From: a virus
Virus record (IMG/VR): IMGVR_UViG_3300020472_000134
Location: 1-28,105 of that record
Length of the DNA: 28,105 nt
Reading direction: 5' to 3' (one strand)
A program made the position numbers and the translations under genes. The notes under the pieces were generated by a model. That model did not search any database. It was not told the DNA's origin and saw only the letters and a program-made list of their open reading frames with translations. Below are positions 12,867 to 20,583 of the stretch, one piece after another (the first letter of the stretch is position 1; the number at the start of each line of letters is the position of its first letter).

Positions 12867-14540
12867 CTAAAAAGGTATGTTATCTTTAATAACTTCAAAC
12901 CTTTGTTTGTCTTTATCTATTTCTTTATACACACCCCCATTTTTAAAATCAGGTGCAACCATAAAATCGCCTTGTTTTCCATTTTCTTTTCTCTTAACTT
13001 TTTGAACATATATTTGAACACTATCGCTTCCATATATTGTTTTTTGACCAAGATTTCTATAACAAGTAATACAATTATATGCTTTGTTAAAAAAATCGCT
13101 TGACTGTGAAATATCATAAGGATTTGGAACTCTATATTTTCCCTCTACACTTTCCATTTTTCTTGGATGGGCAACTAAAAATAAATGAGTATTGGTTTGT
13201 TGGCAAAACTGGGTAATCTCTGATAATAGTTTACCAACATAAGTAAAATCTTTTTGAGCCGAATGGTCTAACATATTATATGGATCTATAACACATATAT
13301 TTACCCCTTTTTGAAAAACAAGTTGTTTAAAAGCATCTAAAATGCCTTTTAGAGTAAGATTTTGCAAGTCTATCTTAACAAAGAAAAAGTGTTCTTCAAT
13401 AAAATCTTTTGTGTTGTTTAGATCTTCTGTTGTACATTCTTTTTCGTTTATCTTATTAGCAAGTCGTTTTATATGAGCTTCATAAGGAAAACTCTCTGGA
13501 GAGAACATTGCTATCCGAAAATCGTTGTGTATTGCAAGGTTAGTGCATATTTGGTCGCAGACATCTGATTTCCCTGCATTAGGTATCCCTGTGAGAACTG
13601 TCCATTCTCCGAAGCTAATGTTAAAATATCTATTACTGTCTCCAAGTCGCACACTATAATTCTTGATTCCATTTTCATTATAATTTAATACACTATCCCA
13701 AATATCGTGAATATTTAGCACACCCTCAATCGGAAAGTTTTTTGCTTTACTAATAACCTCACGAAGCTCACTTGCACCTTTGTTTACAAGAATATCGTTA
13801 GCATCTTTATAATCGCCAAATTCTACATACTTACATCTTCCTTGACCAAATCTTCTTGCAAGTTCATTTCTTAATGATAACCCTGCATCATCATTATCGG
13901 TGCATAATACTATTTCCGTTTTTTCAACAAAGTATTCCCAACAATTATCAAGGTATTCTAATCTTTGTGATCCTATATTAGCACCATTAGGAACTGAACA
14001 AACACTATAAAGACCTGCCTCGTGTAGTGAAAGTGCATCTATCTCTCCCTCTGTTATATAAATTTTGTTCATTGTCTTAATATTATCTATACCATAAAAG
14101 ATAAGTTCAGCATCTTTAAATAACTTAAAGTTCTTTTGACCATCACGATATTTAATATTTATAAGTTGTTTTTCACGATAGTAGTTAAAATTAATAGCTA
14201 CTCTTTGTTGTTTTGCTTGTGGGAAATACTCTTTAGATTCTGTGATTTTCCAATTCACAAGTGTTGTTTCGGTAATACCTCTTTTAGAAAACCATTTTAA
14301 AGTTTTTTCAGATAATTCTGATTTTACCTCTATTGGTCTTACATATTCTTTCTTTTTGGTAAGATTTACATTTCCAGACCAGTTACAATGATGACAATTA
14401 AATAATCCTTTAGGTTCGTTTATAGATAAACACCTTTCTCTTTTCTTTTTTCTTTTGTGTGAACATTTTGGACAAGTTGTGTGAAATTCACCTGTTTTAA
14501 ATCCAATGTCTATTCCAAATTCTAAAAACTTTTCTTTCAT
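12867..14540 (-). CDS. Primase-helicase, T7 gp4 / Twinkle-like
   Basis: A 557-residue bifunctional replication protein. The N-terminal zinc ribbon has Cys23, Cys26, Cys49 and Cys52. A TOPRIM primase domain follows, with YITEGEIDALS (Glu165) and CTDNDDAGL (Asp215, 217, 218). The DnaB-like helicase domain has Walker A GIPNAGKS (318-325), Walker B VCVIDPYN-type at ICVIDPYN (Asp419) and LFLVAHPRK (about 453-461). It should unwind DNA and lay primers at the fork. The protein ends KDNIPF, which looks like the acidic-Pro-Phe tip of SSB proteins. Its ATG shares a base with the upstream stop (TAATG). No phage polymerase is seen nearby, so the host enzyme is presumably used. Confidence 0.93.
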   Translation of the reverse strand: MKEKFLEFGIDIGFKTGEFHTTCPKCSHKRKKKRERCLSINEPKGLFNCHHCNWSGNVNLTKKKEYVRPIEVKSELSEKTLKWFSKRGITETTLVNWKITESKEYFPQAKQQRVAINFNYYREKQLINIKYRDGQKNFKLFKDAELIFYGIDNIKTMNKIYITEGEIDALSLHEAGLYSVCSVPNGANIGSQRLEYLDNCWEYFVEKTEIVLCTDNDDAGLSLRNELARRFGQGRCKYVEFGDYKDANDILVNKGASELREVISKAKNFPIEGVLNIHDIWDSVLNYNENGIKNYSVRLGDSNRYFNISFGEWTVLTGIPNAGKSDVCDQICTNLAIHNDFRIAMFSPESFPYEAHIKRLANKINEKECTTEDLNNTKDFIEEHFFFVKIDLQNLTLKGILDAFKQLVFQKGVNICVIDPYNMLDHSAQKDFTYVGKLLSEITQFCQQTNTHLFLVAHPRKMESVEGKYRVPNPYDISQSSDFFNKAYNCITCYRNLGQKTIYGSDSVQIYVQKVKRKENGKQGDFMVAPDFKNGGVYKEIDKDKQRFEVIKDNIPF

Positions 14541-14866
14541 TAACCCTTAAAGTTTTCTTTATAATTATTTCTTTCAACTTCTAATTTATAAAAATTAAAT
14601 GATTGCATACCTATAATATGAGAATCTGTTGGTACAAAATATTTCCAACCTTTAGCAATTCCCCTATTTATATAGTAAAAAAAGAAAACTGCTTTTTTAC
14701 CAGTATTCTTTTTAAATATTACCGAAGCTGTATGATCTGACATTGGAATTACCTCAACTACTTTAAATATTTCATTGTTATAATTTCCCTCTCTATTTTT
14801 TATAGAAAATTTATCAGCTACATCCTCTGCTTTTGCTTTTAGTTCTTTTACAAGTGTTTTATTCAT
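14540..14866 (-). CDS. Hypothetical replication-module protein, 108 aa
   Basis: A protein starting MNKTLVKELKAKAEDVADKF, with a charged N-terminal helix and then alternating strands (IFKVVEVIPMSDHTASVIF, KAVFFFYYINRG, GWKYFVPTDSHI). It has no catalytic motif. It is bound tightly to its neighbours: ATGA overlap with the HTH gene upstream and TAATG with the primase-helicase downstream. This indicates translational coupling and probably a shared role, for example as a helicase loader or cofactor, which is inference only. The beta-rich second half could be a small nucleic-acid-binding fold. Confidence 0.65.
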   Translation of the reverse strand: MNKTLVKELKAKAEDVADKFSIKNREGNYNNEIFKVVEVIPMSDHTASVIFKKNTGKKAVFFFYYINRGIAKGWKYFVPTDSHIIGMQSFNFYKLEVERNNYKENFKG

Positions 14867-15549
14867 AAATTCATTTGTTTTAATTGTTTACCAAATTTTG
14901 CTTCAAACAGATTTATATATTTTAATCCATCTTTATTTCTTTTTCTTAATTTAAGTAGAGTTAAAAAATTGTCTTTCCAAAATTCATCTGATCTAACTTT
15001 TTGTGATATGAAGTAAACTTTTCTTGGTGAATATCCATCTAACCTTTCAAGTTTATCTATACAATCAAGCCAAGCAATTTTTTCAGCTTGTGTTTTAGGT
15101 CTTGTTTGAGGTGGAAATAAATTACAAATAGGTTCAAAGGACTTTAAAACAATATCTGAATATTCTTTACTTTTATTATTAACTGTATTATTATTATTAT
15201 ATATAATATTATTAACCTGGTGATTATTTTCTATAGGTGGTGTGTTTTTTTGCGATACCTCACGAAAATTTGTGATGTAGATTTCTCTACTTTTTACCTC
15301 TTTAGAATTTTCTTTATACAACAACTTTAATTTAATATATCCTTTATCTTTTAATTGAGAAATCCAATCGGTTATTGATCTTGTTTTTACACTATACAGG
15401 TCAGCAAAATATTTATTACTTGCAAAACAATATCCTTTTTCATTACATAAAGCTGTAATCTCGCCATATAATAATTTGGCATTTGGAGTTAGTTCAGAAT
15501 CATACCTTACAAAAGCAGGTATAACTGCATAGTAACTTTTTTTTGTCAT
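14863..15549 (-). CDS. HTH replication protein (HTH_36-like, O/DnaD type)
   Basis: A 228-residue protein. Residues 1-90 form a winged-helix domain of the HTH_36 kind: YYAVIPAFVRYDSELTPNAK, LLYGEITALCN, CFASNKYFADLY, TRSITDWISQLKDKGYIKLK. An Asn-rich linker follows (NNIIYNNNNTVNNKSK), then a C-terminal helical part (about 150-228) with basic residues. This is the arrangement of phage replication initiators such as lambda O, whose genes sit next to the helicase. It should bind the phage origin and recruit the primase-helicase encoded two genes downstream. The origin itself is not recognisable in the gene. Confidence 0.75.
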   Translation of the reverse strand: MTKKSYYAVIPAFVRYDSELTPNAKLLYGEITALCNEKGYCFASNKYFADLYSVKTRSITDWISQLKDKGYIKLKLLYKENSKEVKSREIYITNFREVSQKNTPPIENNHQVNNIIYNNNNTVNNKSKEYSDIVLKSFEPICNLFPPQTRPKTQAEKIAWLDCIDKLERLDGYSPRKVYFISQKVRSDEFWKDNFLTLLKLRKRNKDGLKYINLFEAKFGKQLKQMNL

Positions 15550-15570
15550 TCTAAAATTCTAAATTTATTA

Positions 15571-15807
15571 TTATAAATTCTCTGTTATATCTTTTAGATT
15601 ATTACAAAAGGTTCTTAACTTATCATACATAAGTTGTACTTCTTCAAAACTTATTAATTCATCTTCATATTTAACAAATAATGCTTCAATAAGTAAATCA
15701 AATTCAACCTTTGTCAATGCACCGACATAATCATAATTCTCATAATCTTCAAAATTATGTTTAACTGTAAACCTAATTCTTTGTTTAGTTTCTGACCAAT
15801 ATATCAT
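15571..15807 (-). CDS. Small acidic hypothetical protein, 78 aa
   Basis: The start MIYWSETKQRIRFTV at 15807 is chosen because it follows the stop of the VRR-NUC gene by one base in an A-rich context (TAAAATG). An ATG at 15822 (MQTYKMIYWS) would overlap that gene by 14 bases and is also possible. The product is acidic and helical after an N-terminal strand pair (FDLLIEALFVKYEDELISFE, VQLMYDKLRTFCNNLKD). No motif is recognised. It lies between two DNA-binding replication genes and is probably cotranscribed with both. Confidence 0.6.
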   Translation of the reverse strand: MIYWSETKQRIRFTVKHNFEDYENYDYVGALTKVEFDLLIEALFVKYEDELISFEEVQLMYDKLRTFCNNLKDITENL

Positions 15808-15808
15808 T

Positions 15809-16483
15809 TTATATGTCTGCATTGTGAGAATTTTTACTGAAGTAATCTTCAATGACCTGTATGACTTTATCATAATCATTTAGCCAATGACACTCCCAAT
15901 TCTCTTTCTTTAATTTTTCAATAGATTCTAATTGATTTTCTGTTGGCTTATTATAACCAACTTTTAATTCAATAGCAAGACCATTCTTTTCACCGTTTGA
16001 TCTAAATATCATAATATCTGGAACTCCTGCTCTACCACCTAAATATTTAAACTTAAATCTTTCAAATGGACTTCGCTTACCCTCATTCGGAATATGAATT
16101 GCATAAACATCTGGGTATTGAAATTTCATATATTCCATTACACTATGTTGAAGTTTATCTTCTTTTCCTAAATATTTTTCAAAAGGGTTTGCCAAATTCT
16201 CAATATTACTTAAACAAATATTCTTTAAAGTTAAATAATTATTTTGTATGGTTTTGTCATAAGTTAATAACAATTCCAAAGTTTTAATACCGTGAACGAC
16301 AGAGGCGTGGTTTAATCCGACAGATCTGCCGATTCTATCACAAGTAATTCCTGATATTAATTGTCTGCTTAATGTAAAGTAAATAAATCGTGCATCAACA
16401 TATTCTCTTTTCCTATTTTTATCTCTAATTTCTAACTCAAAATATTTATTTACATATCCTCGTATTAGTGCTAAATCTTTCAT
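15809..16483 (-). CDS. DnaA-domain-IV-like / VRR-NUC nuclease fusion
   Basis: A 224-residue two-part protein. Residues about 28-92 (DARFIYFTLSRQL, GITCDRIGRSVGLNHASVVH, GIKTLELLL) match the helix-turn-helix of DnaA domain IV, whose signature is G-R-x-x-x-x-x-H-x-x-V-x-H. Residues about 111-212 form a VRR-NUC nuclease: Glu117, GVPDIMIF (Asp156), LAIELKVG (Glu172, Lys174) and PTENQ (Gln184). VRR-NUC enzymes cut branched or flap DNA. The fusion suggests a nuclease steered to DnaA-box-like or other specific sites, in origin processing or recombination intermediates. Both halves are clear by eye; the joint function is inference. It lies between the exonuclease and the HTH initiator. Confidence 0.8.
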   Translation of the reverse strand: MKDLALIRGYVNKYFELEIRDKNRKREYVDARFIYFTLSRQLISGITCDRIGRSVGLNHASVVHGIKTLELLLTYDKTIQNNYLTLKNICLSNIENLANPFEKYLGKEDKLQHSVMEYMKFQYPDVYAIHIPNEGKRSPFERFKFKYLGGRAGVPDIMIFRSNGEKNGLAIELKVGYNKPTENQLESIEKLKKENWECHWLNDYDKVIQVIEDYFSKNSHNADI

Positions 16484-16494
16484 TTAAGAGATTT

Positions 16495-17283
16495 TTAAAT
16501 AATTATACTACCATCTTTATTATACTCGCCAATAAAACCTGGCACTATACCATCATTTAAATACATTTTCCAATACTTAAAAGCTGACCTATATCCCTCC
16601 CTACCTTTTTCTACTAAATCTTCCGATAATGAGTACACTTGCACTTGATATGGGTAGTTAGTTTCACAAGCAATAAATCTAAAATTTAAAGGATCAACAC
16701 CTATCATATCGCAATAAAAAACTGCTTGTAGATGATAAGACCATTTATATAAATCCATTCTAAAAGCTCTTGGTGAAGAATCTTGACAAGTTTTAACATC
16801 ACTTATCCAACTTCTATCTCTTGCTATACAATCAGGTCTTACACGAACATCAATACCCTGATACTGACCATAATGAGATATTTCTATATCGCCATTAGAA
16901 TATTTTTGTGCTATTTCTGACCTAATATGATTTTCATAAATACCCCTTATAATAGTATCATCATCTTGCGATAATAAAATCTTACCATCTGCCTTTTTTA
17001 AAAGTTTTTCTTTTATCTCTTTATCTTCTTTTCTACGAAGATCAAGTTTTGGCATTATAAAGTATTGCTTTAAAAATTCTTCATAACCCTCATATACCAT
17101 TATATGAGTTGCGATTCCTAAATCTAAACTTTTGGATTGTATAGGTTTTTTATTTAAGTAGTGATAAACTGATTTTTTAAAAATCAATTTTAGTCCTGAT
17201 GCAGATATACATTTTTTAGAATGATAATCTTGTATTGAATCAGTTTTTGTTTGTAGGTTCTGAATTTGTGGTGTTAGTTTCAT
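16495..17283 (-). CDS. RecE/YqaJ-type exonuclease, PD-(D/E)XK fold
   Basis: A 262-residue protein of the phage exonuclease type that pairs with annealing proteins. Landmarks are CISASGLKLIFKKSVYHYL at the N-terminus, LDLGIATHIMVYEG with His60, RVRPDCIARDRSWISDVKTC giving Asp151, Asp162 and Lys164, and YKWSYHLQAVFYCDMIG with Gln186. The enzyme should resect double-strand ends to make single-strand tails for the Erf protein encoded nearby. Its start overlaps the end of the 54-aa coiled-coil gene by 44 bases. Together with SSB-like and Erf proteins it forms a Red-like recombination set. Confidence 0.88.
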   Translation of the reverse strand: MKLTPQIQNLQTKTDSIQDYHSKKCISASGLKLIFKKSVYHYLNKKPIQSKSLDLGIATHIMVYEGYEEFLKQYFIMPKLDLRRKEDKEIKEKLLKKADGKILLSQDDDTIIRGIYENHIRSEIAQKYSNGDIEISHYGQYQGIDVRVRPDCIARDRSWISDVKTCQDSSPRAFRMDLYKWSYHLQAVFYCDMIGVDPLNFRFIACETNYPYQVQVYSLSEDLVEKGREGYRSAFKYWKMYLNDGIVPGFIGEYNKDGSIII

Positions 17284-17404
17284 TTGATTTTTCTTTATTC
17301 TTTAGTTTTTTTATTTCCTTTTTTAATTTTTTGATTTCTTCGTTTTTCTCGTTTATAGTTTTATCAAGATTGATAATTAACTGTTGTAATATCCAAGTGT
17401 CCAT
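17240..17404 (-). CDS. Small coiled-coil protein, 54 aa, overlapping the exonuclease start
   Basis: A frame beginning MDTWILQQLIINLDKTINEK with a heptad-like charged helix (NEEIKKLKKEIKKLKNKEKS) and an Asn/Thr-rich tail. It is read in a different frame from the exonuclease for its last 44 bases. It starts after the terminator at 17430-17460, so it may begin a transcript. Coding evidence is the clean coiled coil and the gap it fills; there is no family match. Its tail may simply be what the overlapping exonuclease frame allows. Confidence 0.55.
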   Translation of the reverse strand: MDTWILQQLIINLDKTINEKNEEIKKLKKEIKKLKNKEKSNETNTTNSEPTNKN

Positions 17405-17429
17405 AATATGTAATATTAAATTTTAGATT

Positions 17430-17460
17430 AAAAAAAGGGAGTATAATTAAATACCCCCTT
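17430..17460 (-). terminator. Rho-independent terminator after the SSB-like gene
   Basis: Minus-strand stem GGGGGTAT / ATACTCCC with one G-U pair and a 6-base loop, then seven T. It follows the SSB-like gene by about ten bases and would limit read-through into the exonuclease and primase genes, separating the recombination genes into two transcripts. Confidence 0.8.
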
Positions 17461-17470
17461 GTGTTTATAT

Positions 17471-17767
17471 TTAAAATGGCAAGTCATCATCAACTTGCTC
17501 ACTTCTTACAGGTATAGATTCTGTCTGTACCTCTTTTGCTTCAGGTTTAAAAGTGTCAAGAGTAATGTTTATTTGACCATTTCTCCCTTTTAAAAAATTA
17601 ACTTTTAATTGTTTTTCACCTTTATACTCTGTTAAATGTTCTTGATGCTCTTTAATAAAAGCAATTAAAACATTTGGTGTAATAACTCCTGAACCTAATA
17701 CAAAGTCAGGAGCTTTTTCATTTTTTGGGAAAGTGTTTATTCCCTTTACATAAATAGTTTCTGCCAT
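17471..17767 (-). CDS. Single-stranded DNA-binding-type protein with acidic tip DDDLPF
   Basis: A 98-residue protein starting MAETIYVKGINTFPKNEKAP, with alternating strands compatible with a small OB-like fold (DFVLGSGVITPNVLIAFIKE, QLKVNFLKGRNGQINITLDT), a flexible linker, and the C-terminus QVDDDLPF. The D-D-D-L-P-F end is the hallmark tip by which SSB proteins recruit partners. It lies ten bases after the Erf gene, as expected for a recombination partner. The body is not a canonical bacterial SSB, so the call rests mainly on tip, size and context. Confidence 0.7.
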   Translation of the reverse strand: MAETIYVKGINTFPKNEKAPDFVLGSGVITPNVLIAFIKEHQEHLTEYKGEKQLKVNFLKGRNGQINITLDTFKPEAKEVQTESIPVRSEQVDDDLPF

Positions 17768-17776
17768 AATTTAAAT

Positions 17777-18274
17777 TTAAAATTGTTTTTCTTTTAGCCA
17801 AGCAGGTTGATGTTGATTGTTTGCTTGACTTTTTGTTTGACTTACTGTCTTTCCAGATGCAGTATTTGCATCATCATCTTCGGTGTTTAATCCAAGTAAA
17901 GATTGTAAAGTGTACCTACGAAAATAGGTAATCGTACTTCCAAGTTTTTGTGGATCAGACACCATTTGAAGTTCTAAATCTGCTGATTTTGATTGTCCTG
18001 TTTCAATACAAGTTAAAATAGTATATACCCTACCATTTGAAGTGGGTTGTTCTATTGTAACACCAAATTTTAAAAATAATGGTTGTAGTTGTTGTAACAT
18101 TGAATTTATATCAGCATATTTTGACTTAAAAAATGGATTGGTGGCATCTTTACTAATAGCACCAATTTCATTTTGAATCTTATAGATTTTGATTGTAATA
18201 CTCCAATCAGGATAATCTATCTTTTTAGTAGCCACCTTTTTAGGTGCTGCTTTCGGAGTTTTTGTTTGACTCAT
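17777..18274 (-). CDS. Erf-family single-strand annealing protein
   Basis: A 165-residue recombinase. After a basic leader (KAAPKKVATKK) the Erf domain begins with WSITIKIYKIQNEIGAI. It then shows NPFFKSKYADINSMLQQLQP (the F-K-x-K-Y-A-x-x family signature), RVYTILTCIETGQ and the strongly conserved GSTITYFRRYTLQSLLGL with EDDDAN. Such proteins anneal complementary strands made by the exonuclease. The start overlaps the end of the small HTH gene by 35 bases. The C-terminal tail is Gln/Asn-rich (TKSQANNQHQPAWLKEKQF). Confidence 0.9.
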   Translation of the reverse strand: MSQTKTPKAAPKKVATKKIDYPDWSITIKIYKIQNEIGAISKDATNPFFKSKYADINSMLQQLQPLFLKFGVTIEQPTSNGRVYTILTCIETGQSKSADLELQMVSDPQKLGSTITYFRRYTLQSLLGLNTEDDDANTASGKTVSQTKSQANNQHQPAWLKEKQF

Positions 18275-18485
18275 TTAAAATAGTTTTTAAGTTAAAATTT
18301 AATTCTTTCAAATTTTCAATATCCTTTAAATTTAAAGTTTGAGGATTTTTGATTTTTGAATTTAATGTTGGCATAGTCATTTCTAACTTATCTGCCACAT
18401 CTTTTTTCTTTAGACCTAATCGCCTAATATTATCAATGAACTCTATCTCAAATTCAGTAATAAAATCACTTATATTTATACTCAT
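18240..18485 (-). CDS. Small helix-turn-helix protein, 81 aa (XRE-like)
   Basis: The start MSINISDFITEFEIEF at 18485 follows the stop of the upstream gene by 10 bases; an upstream non-optimal start would lie inside that gene. Residues about 17-62 (FIDNIRRLGLKKKDVADKLE, MTMPTLNSKIKNPQTLNLKD, IENLKELNFNL) follow the five-helix pattern of Cro/CI-type domains: helix, K-K-x-x-V-A-x-x-L, turn, T-x-x-S-K. It may regulate the replication operon it heads or be a small Cro-like protein. Without an integrase or repressor pair in view, it does not prove lysogeny. Confidence 0.72.
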   Translation of the reverse strand: MSINISDFITEFEIEFIDNIRRLGLKKKDVADKLEMTMPTLNSKIKNPQTLNLKDIENLKELNFNLKTILNESNKNSESST

Positions 18486-18495
18486 AATATATAAT

Positions 18496-18756
18496 TTACC
18501 ATTTACCCAAAGGACAAACTGATGTTGGAGATAATGCTTTTGCATCTATTGAACAACCACAACCATTTACAATTTGACCTGTAACAAGATGTTCACCACT
18601 CATTAGTGGATTACACACCCTCCCTTTTCTCATTTTACAAAAATGACAATTCGCCAATCTGGTTTGTGCAAGTTCTTTGGTTTGTTGATCTAAAGTTCCA
18701 AATTTATCTTTTATCAAATTACCCCAACCATCAAATATTTCTTTGAATAAACTCAT
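18496..18756 (-). CDS. Cys-rich zinc-binding-type protein, 86 aa
   Basis: The protein starts MSLFKEIFDGWGNLIKDKFG and carries CHFCKMRKGRVC (Cys37, 40, 48), then GQIVNGCGCSIDAKAL and CPLGKW at the end. The six cysteines in C-x-x-C ... C ... C-x-C ... C order suggest one or two zinc sites. Proteins of this design, beginning with a W-containing amphipathic helix and ending CPLGKW, are, from memory, common in phages and prophages of Bacteroidetes. Function is unknown. It is the first gene after the tail operon and may open the replication operon. Confidence 0.68.
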   Translation of the reverse strand: MSLFKEIFDGWGNLIKDKFGTLDQQTKELAQTRLANCHFCKMRKGRVCNPLMSGEHLVTGQIVNGCGCSIDAKALSPTSVCPLGKW

Positions 18757-18764
18757 TAAAAGCT

Positions 18765-18804
18765 AAATTAAAAAAAATTTTCTAATAAAAAAAATATTTT
18801 ATTA
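18765..18804 (-). terminator. Possible AU-rich terminator at the end of the tail operon
   Basis: Perfect 8-base inverted repeat TAATAAAA / TTTTATTA (18783-18790 with 18797-18804) that includes the stop codon of the tail gene. It is followed a few bases later on the minus strand by eight T. It has no GC pairs, so termination would be weak. Confidence 0.35.
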
Positions 18805-20076
18805 ATCTTCGTAGTAAGTTTGAATAAAACTTTTAATATCATCATTTTGATTTGGCAAGTGCATAACAATAGAATATTCATTTGATTTTACTTTAAATTC
18901 CATTGAATCTATCATAGCAGAAACAGGATCTTGTAAAACATTAGTTCCAAAATTTACCCATACTTTATTATGAAATTGTATAGGATCTTCTGAAACATCT
19001 TTTCTATAAAAATCTCCCTCATATCTTTTTACACTTGTTCTATAGTCATTAATAATTTCTTGCGATATAATGCCATCTAAAGTTTGTGATTCATCAAAAT
19101 TTTTCCTTTTATATTCACCTTGTATTTTACCTAAAAATAATGAATCTTGTAGGTTGTTTGTATTATAAACTTCTTCTCTTTCATAAGTACCTGTTAATTT
19201 ACTTTCTTGAATAACACCACCTAAAGTATAAATTCCATATTCTCTTTTTTCTGCATATTTCTTTCCTAAAGTATTTCTGTTTGCAATATAAATAACATCA
19301 TAATAATTAGTTCTTAAAGATGTTTCTCCTGTACTACTTCTAAAAGGAGGGTATATTTCTACTTTAATTCTTGGAGATTCATTTGTAGTTTGTGGTGCAT
19401 TTAAAATTTGTGTAAATTTCACCCATTGATTCATACTATTTGTTTGTATTTTTTTAAAATATTTATCAGCAGTATAACTTCCAGATCCTGCTTCAAATTT
19501 ATTATCTTCAAAATTATATCCCATATCTATACTTCCATTACCTGTTGTGTCAAGACCTGCTGTAATATAAAATATATAACTATCTCCACCACCACCCCAA
19601 GTATTAAAATAATAATTAAAGCCAAATTCTATATCTGAACCTGTATTGATATATGTTTTTAAAATTTCATTTGTAATTATAGCTGTTCCTTTATCTGTAT
19701 CTACTATTGGCATAACTGTTTGTTGTGATTTTAAAAAATAACTTCCTGAAACAGGTATAGGATCAAGCACACCTTGAAGTTGCACAGAATTACCTGTACT
19801 TATAGACCAGTTATAATTTTTATATCTAAAAGTTGGATTTTTATTTATAGTATCGGCTTTATTAAGTTCTGTTCTTAAAATAACATTTCTTAAAGGTCTT
19901 AAATATTCTATTGATAAATTCTCATTTATTGGTTGTATATTATTTGGGACACTTACTAAAACATCTTTTGTAACTGTTCCTTTTGCACTTCCTGTATAAT
20001 CAAAAATATAGAATTTTATATTTTCTTTACCATTAGTTTGCAATAAATTTAATTGTTGTTCTCTTATAGTTGCCAT
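18802..20076 (-). CDS. Tail structural protein, 424 aa
   Basis: A long protein starting MATIREQQLNLLQTNGKENI. Its first 110 residues form a strand-rich domain; residues about 110-250 carry a lectin-like jelly-roll look (SYFLKSQQTVMPIVDTDKGT, FGFNYYFNTWGGGGDSYIFY, DKYFKKIQTNSMNQWVKFTQ). The last 200 include RNTLGKKYAEKREYGIYTLGG and end MEFKVKSNEYSIVMHLPNQN. No enzyme motif is seen. Position in the tail operon and composition favour a baseplate, tip or side-fibre component, possibly a carbohydrate-binding one (inference). It is separated from the large tail protein by two glycosyltransferase genes and has its own TAATTTTG box four bases before the ATG. Confidence 0.65.
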   Translation of the reverse strand: MATIREQQLNLLQTNGKENIKFYIFDYTGSAKGTVTKDVLVSVPNNIQPINENLSIEYLRPLRNVILRTELNKADTINKNPTFRYKNYNWSISTGNSVQLQGVLDPIPVSGSYFLKSQQTVMPIVDTDKGTAIITNEILKTYINTGSDIEFGFNYYFNTWGGGGDSYIFYITAGLDTTGNGSIDMGYNFEDNKFEAGSGSYTADKYFKKIQTNSMNQWVKFTQILNAPQTTNESPRIKVEIYPPFRSSTGETSLRTNYYDVIYIANRNTLGKKYAEKREYGIYTLGGVIQESKLTGTYEREEVYNTNNLQDSLFLGKIQGEYKRKNFDESQTLDGIISQEIINDYRTSVKRYEGDFYRKDVSEDPIQFHNKVWVNFGTNVLQDPVSAMIDSMEFKVKSNEYSIVMHLPNQNDDIKSFIQTYYED

Positions 20077-20080
20077 ACAA

Positions 20081-20088
20081 CAAAATTA
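20081..20088 (-). promoter_or_regulatory. TAnnTTTG box exactly 4 nt before the 424-aa tail gene
   Basis: Minus-strand TAATTTTG, TTGT, ATG. The first three bases are also the TAA stop of the sialyltransferase-like gene. Full -7 match; no clear -33. Confidence 0.55.
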
Positions 20089-20583
20089 ACTAATTATATT
20101 TACATTTAAGGACTTGATAATTTCATATTCTTTTTGAGGATTATGCAATTTTCCCCTAACTTCTGAATCTCCGTAATGATGTTTTTTTGTACCCCACCAA
20201 TCAAAACCAATAATATCAACATTGCAATCAAAATAATATATAGCTATAAGTCCTGTTGATGGAAACCCAAGTGGTATTTTTTTTAAAACATTTTTATCTA
20301 CTTTTTCGACATCAGGTCTTTGTTCTCTTAATTCTTTATACATTTTACATTTATCTTTGTCTGCCCAAGAATGAACTACAACTTTATCAAAAGTGTTTAT
20401 TTTATCAAAATGATGCCTGTTTACAGTAAACCAAACATTTGTTCTATTGCCAACAAATCTTTCATATCCATTTAATTTAAAACTATTAAATCTAACTATT
20501 ATAGAATAAGTGTTTATTATATTTGAATATTCTTTATCTAATAAACTCGTTCCATTTCCAACTAACAAAATTTTATTTTTCAA
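20086..20583 (-). CDS. Sialyltransferase-like glycosyltransferase (GT29-type motifs)
   Basis: A 165-residue protein with all the sialyl motifs in order: VGNGTSLL (8-15) and IVRFNSFKLNGYERFVGNRT (L-motif), GFPSTGLIAIYYF (106-118, S-motif), GFDWW (126-130), and H-N-P-Q-K-E (His147 to Glu152), the H-x4-E of motif VS. GT29 enzymes move sialic acid or a related sugar from a CMP donor to a glycan. It starts with TTG in a TTGA overlap with the preceding glycosyltransferase stop; no ATG could be used without losing the first motif. The protein is short for the family but the motif set is complete. Likely targets are host glycans, or glycosylated tail proteins encoded next door (inference). Confidence 0.8.
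   Translation of the reverse strand: MKNKILLVGNGTSLLDKEYSNIINTYSIIVRFNSFKLNGYERFVGNRTNVWFTVNRHHFDKINTFDKVVVHSWADKDKCKMYKELREQRPDVEKVDKNVLKKIPLGFPSTGLIAIYYFDCNVDIIGFDWWGTKKHHYGDSEVRGKLHNPQKEYEIIKSLNVNIIS

Noticed and set aside
12917-13117. A 66-codon minus-strand frame inside the primase-helicase gene
   Set aside because: It lies entirely within the helicase domain coding region in another frame, has no spacing or overlap logic with neighbours, and its composition is what the helicase codons would give by chance.
18240-18485. Evidence for lysogeny from the small HTH protein
   Set aside because: A single Cro-like domain without an integrase, repressor pair or attachment site does not establish a temperate phage.
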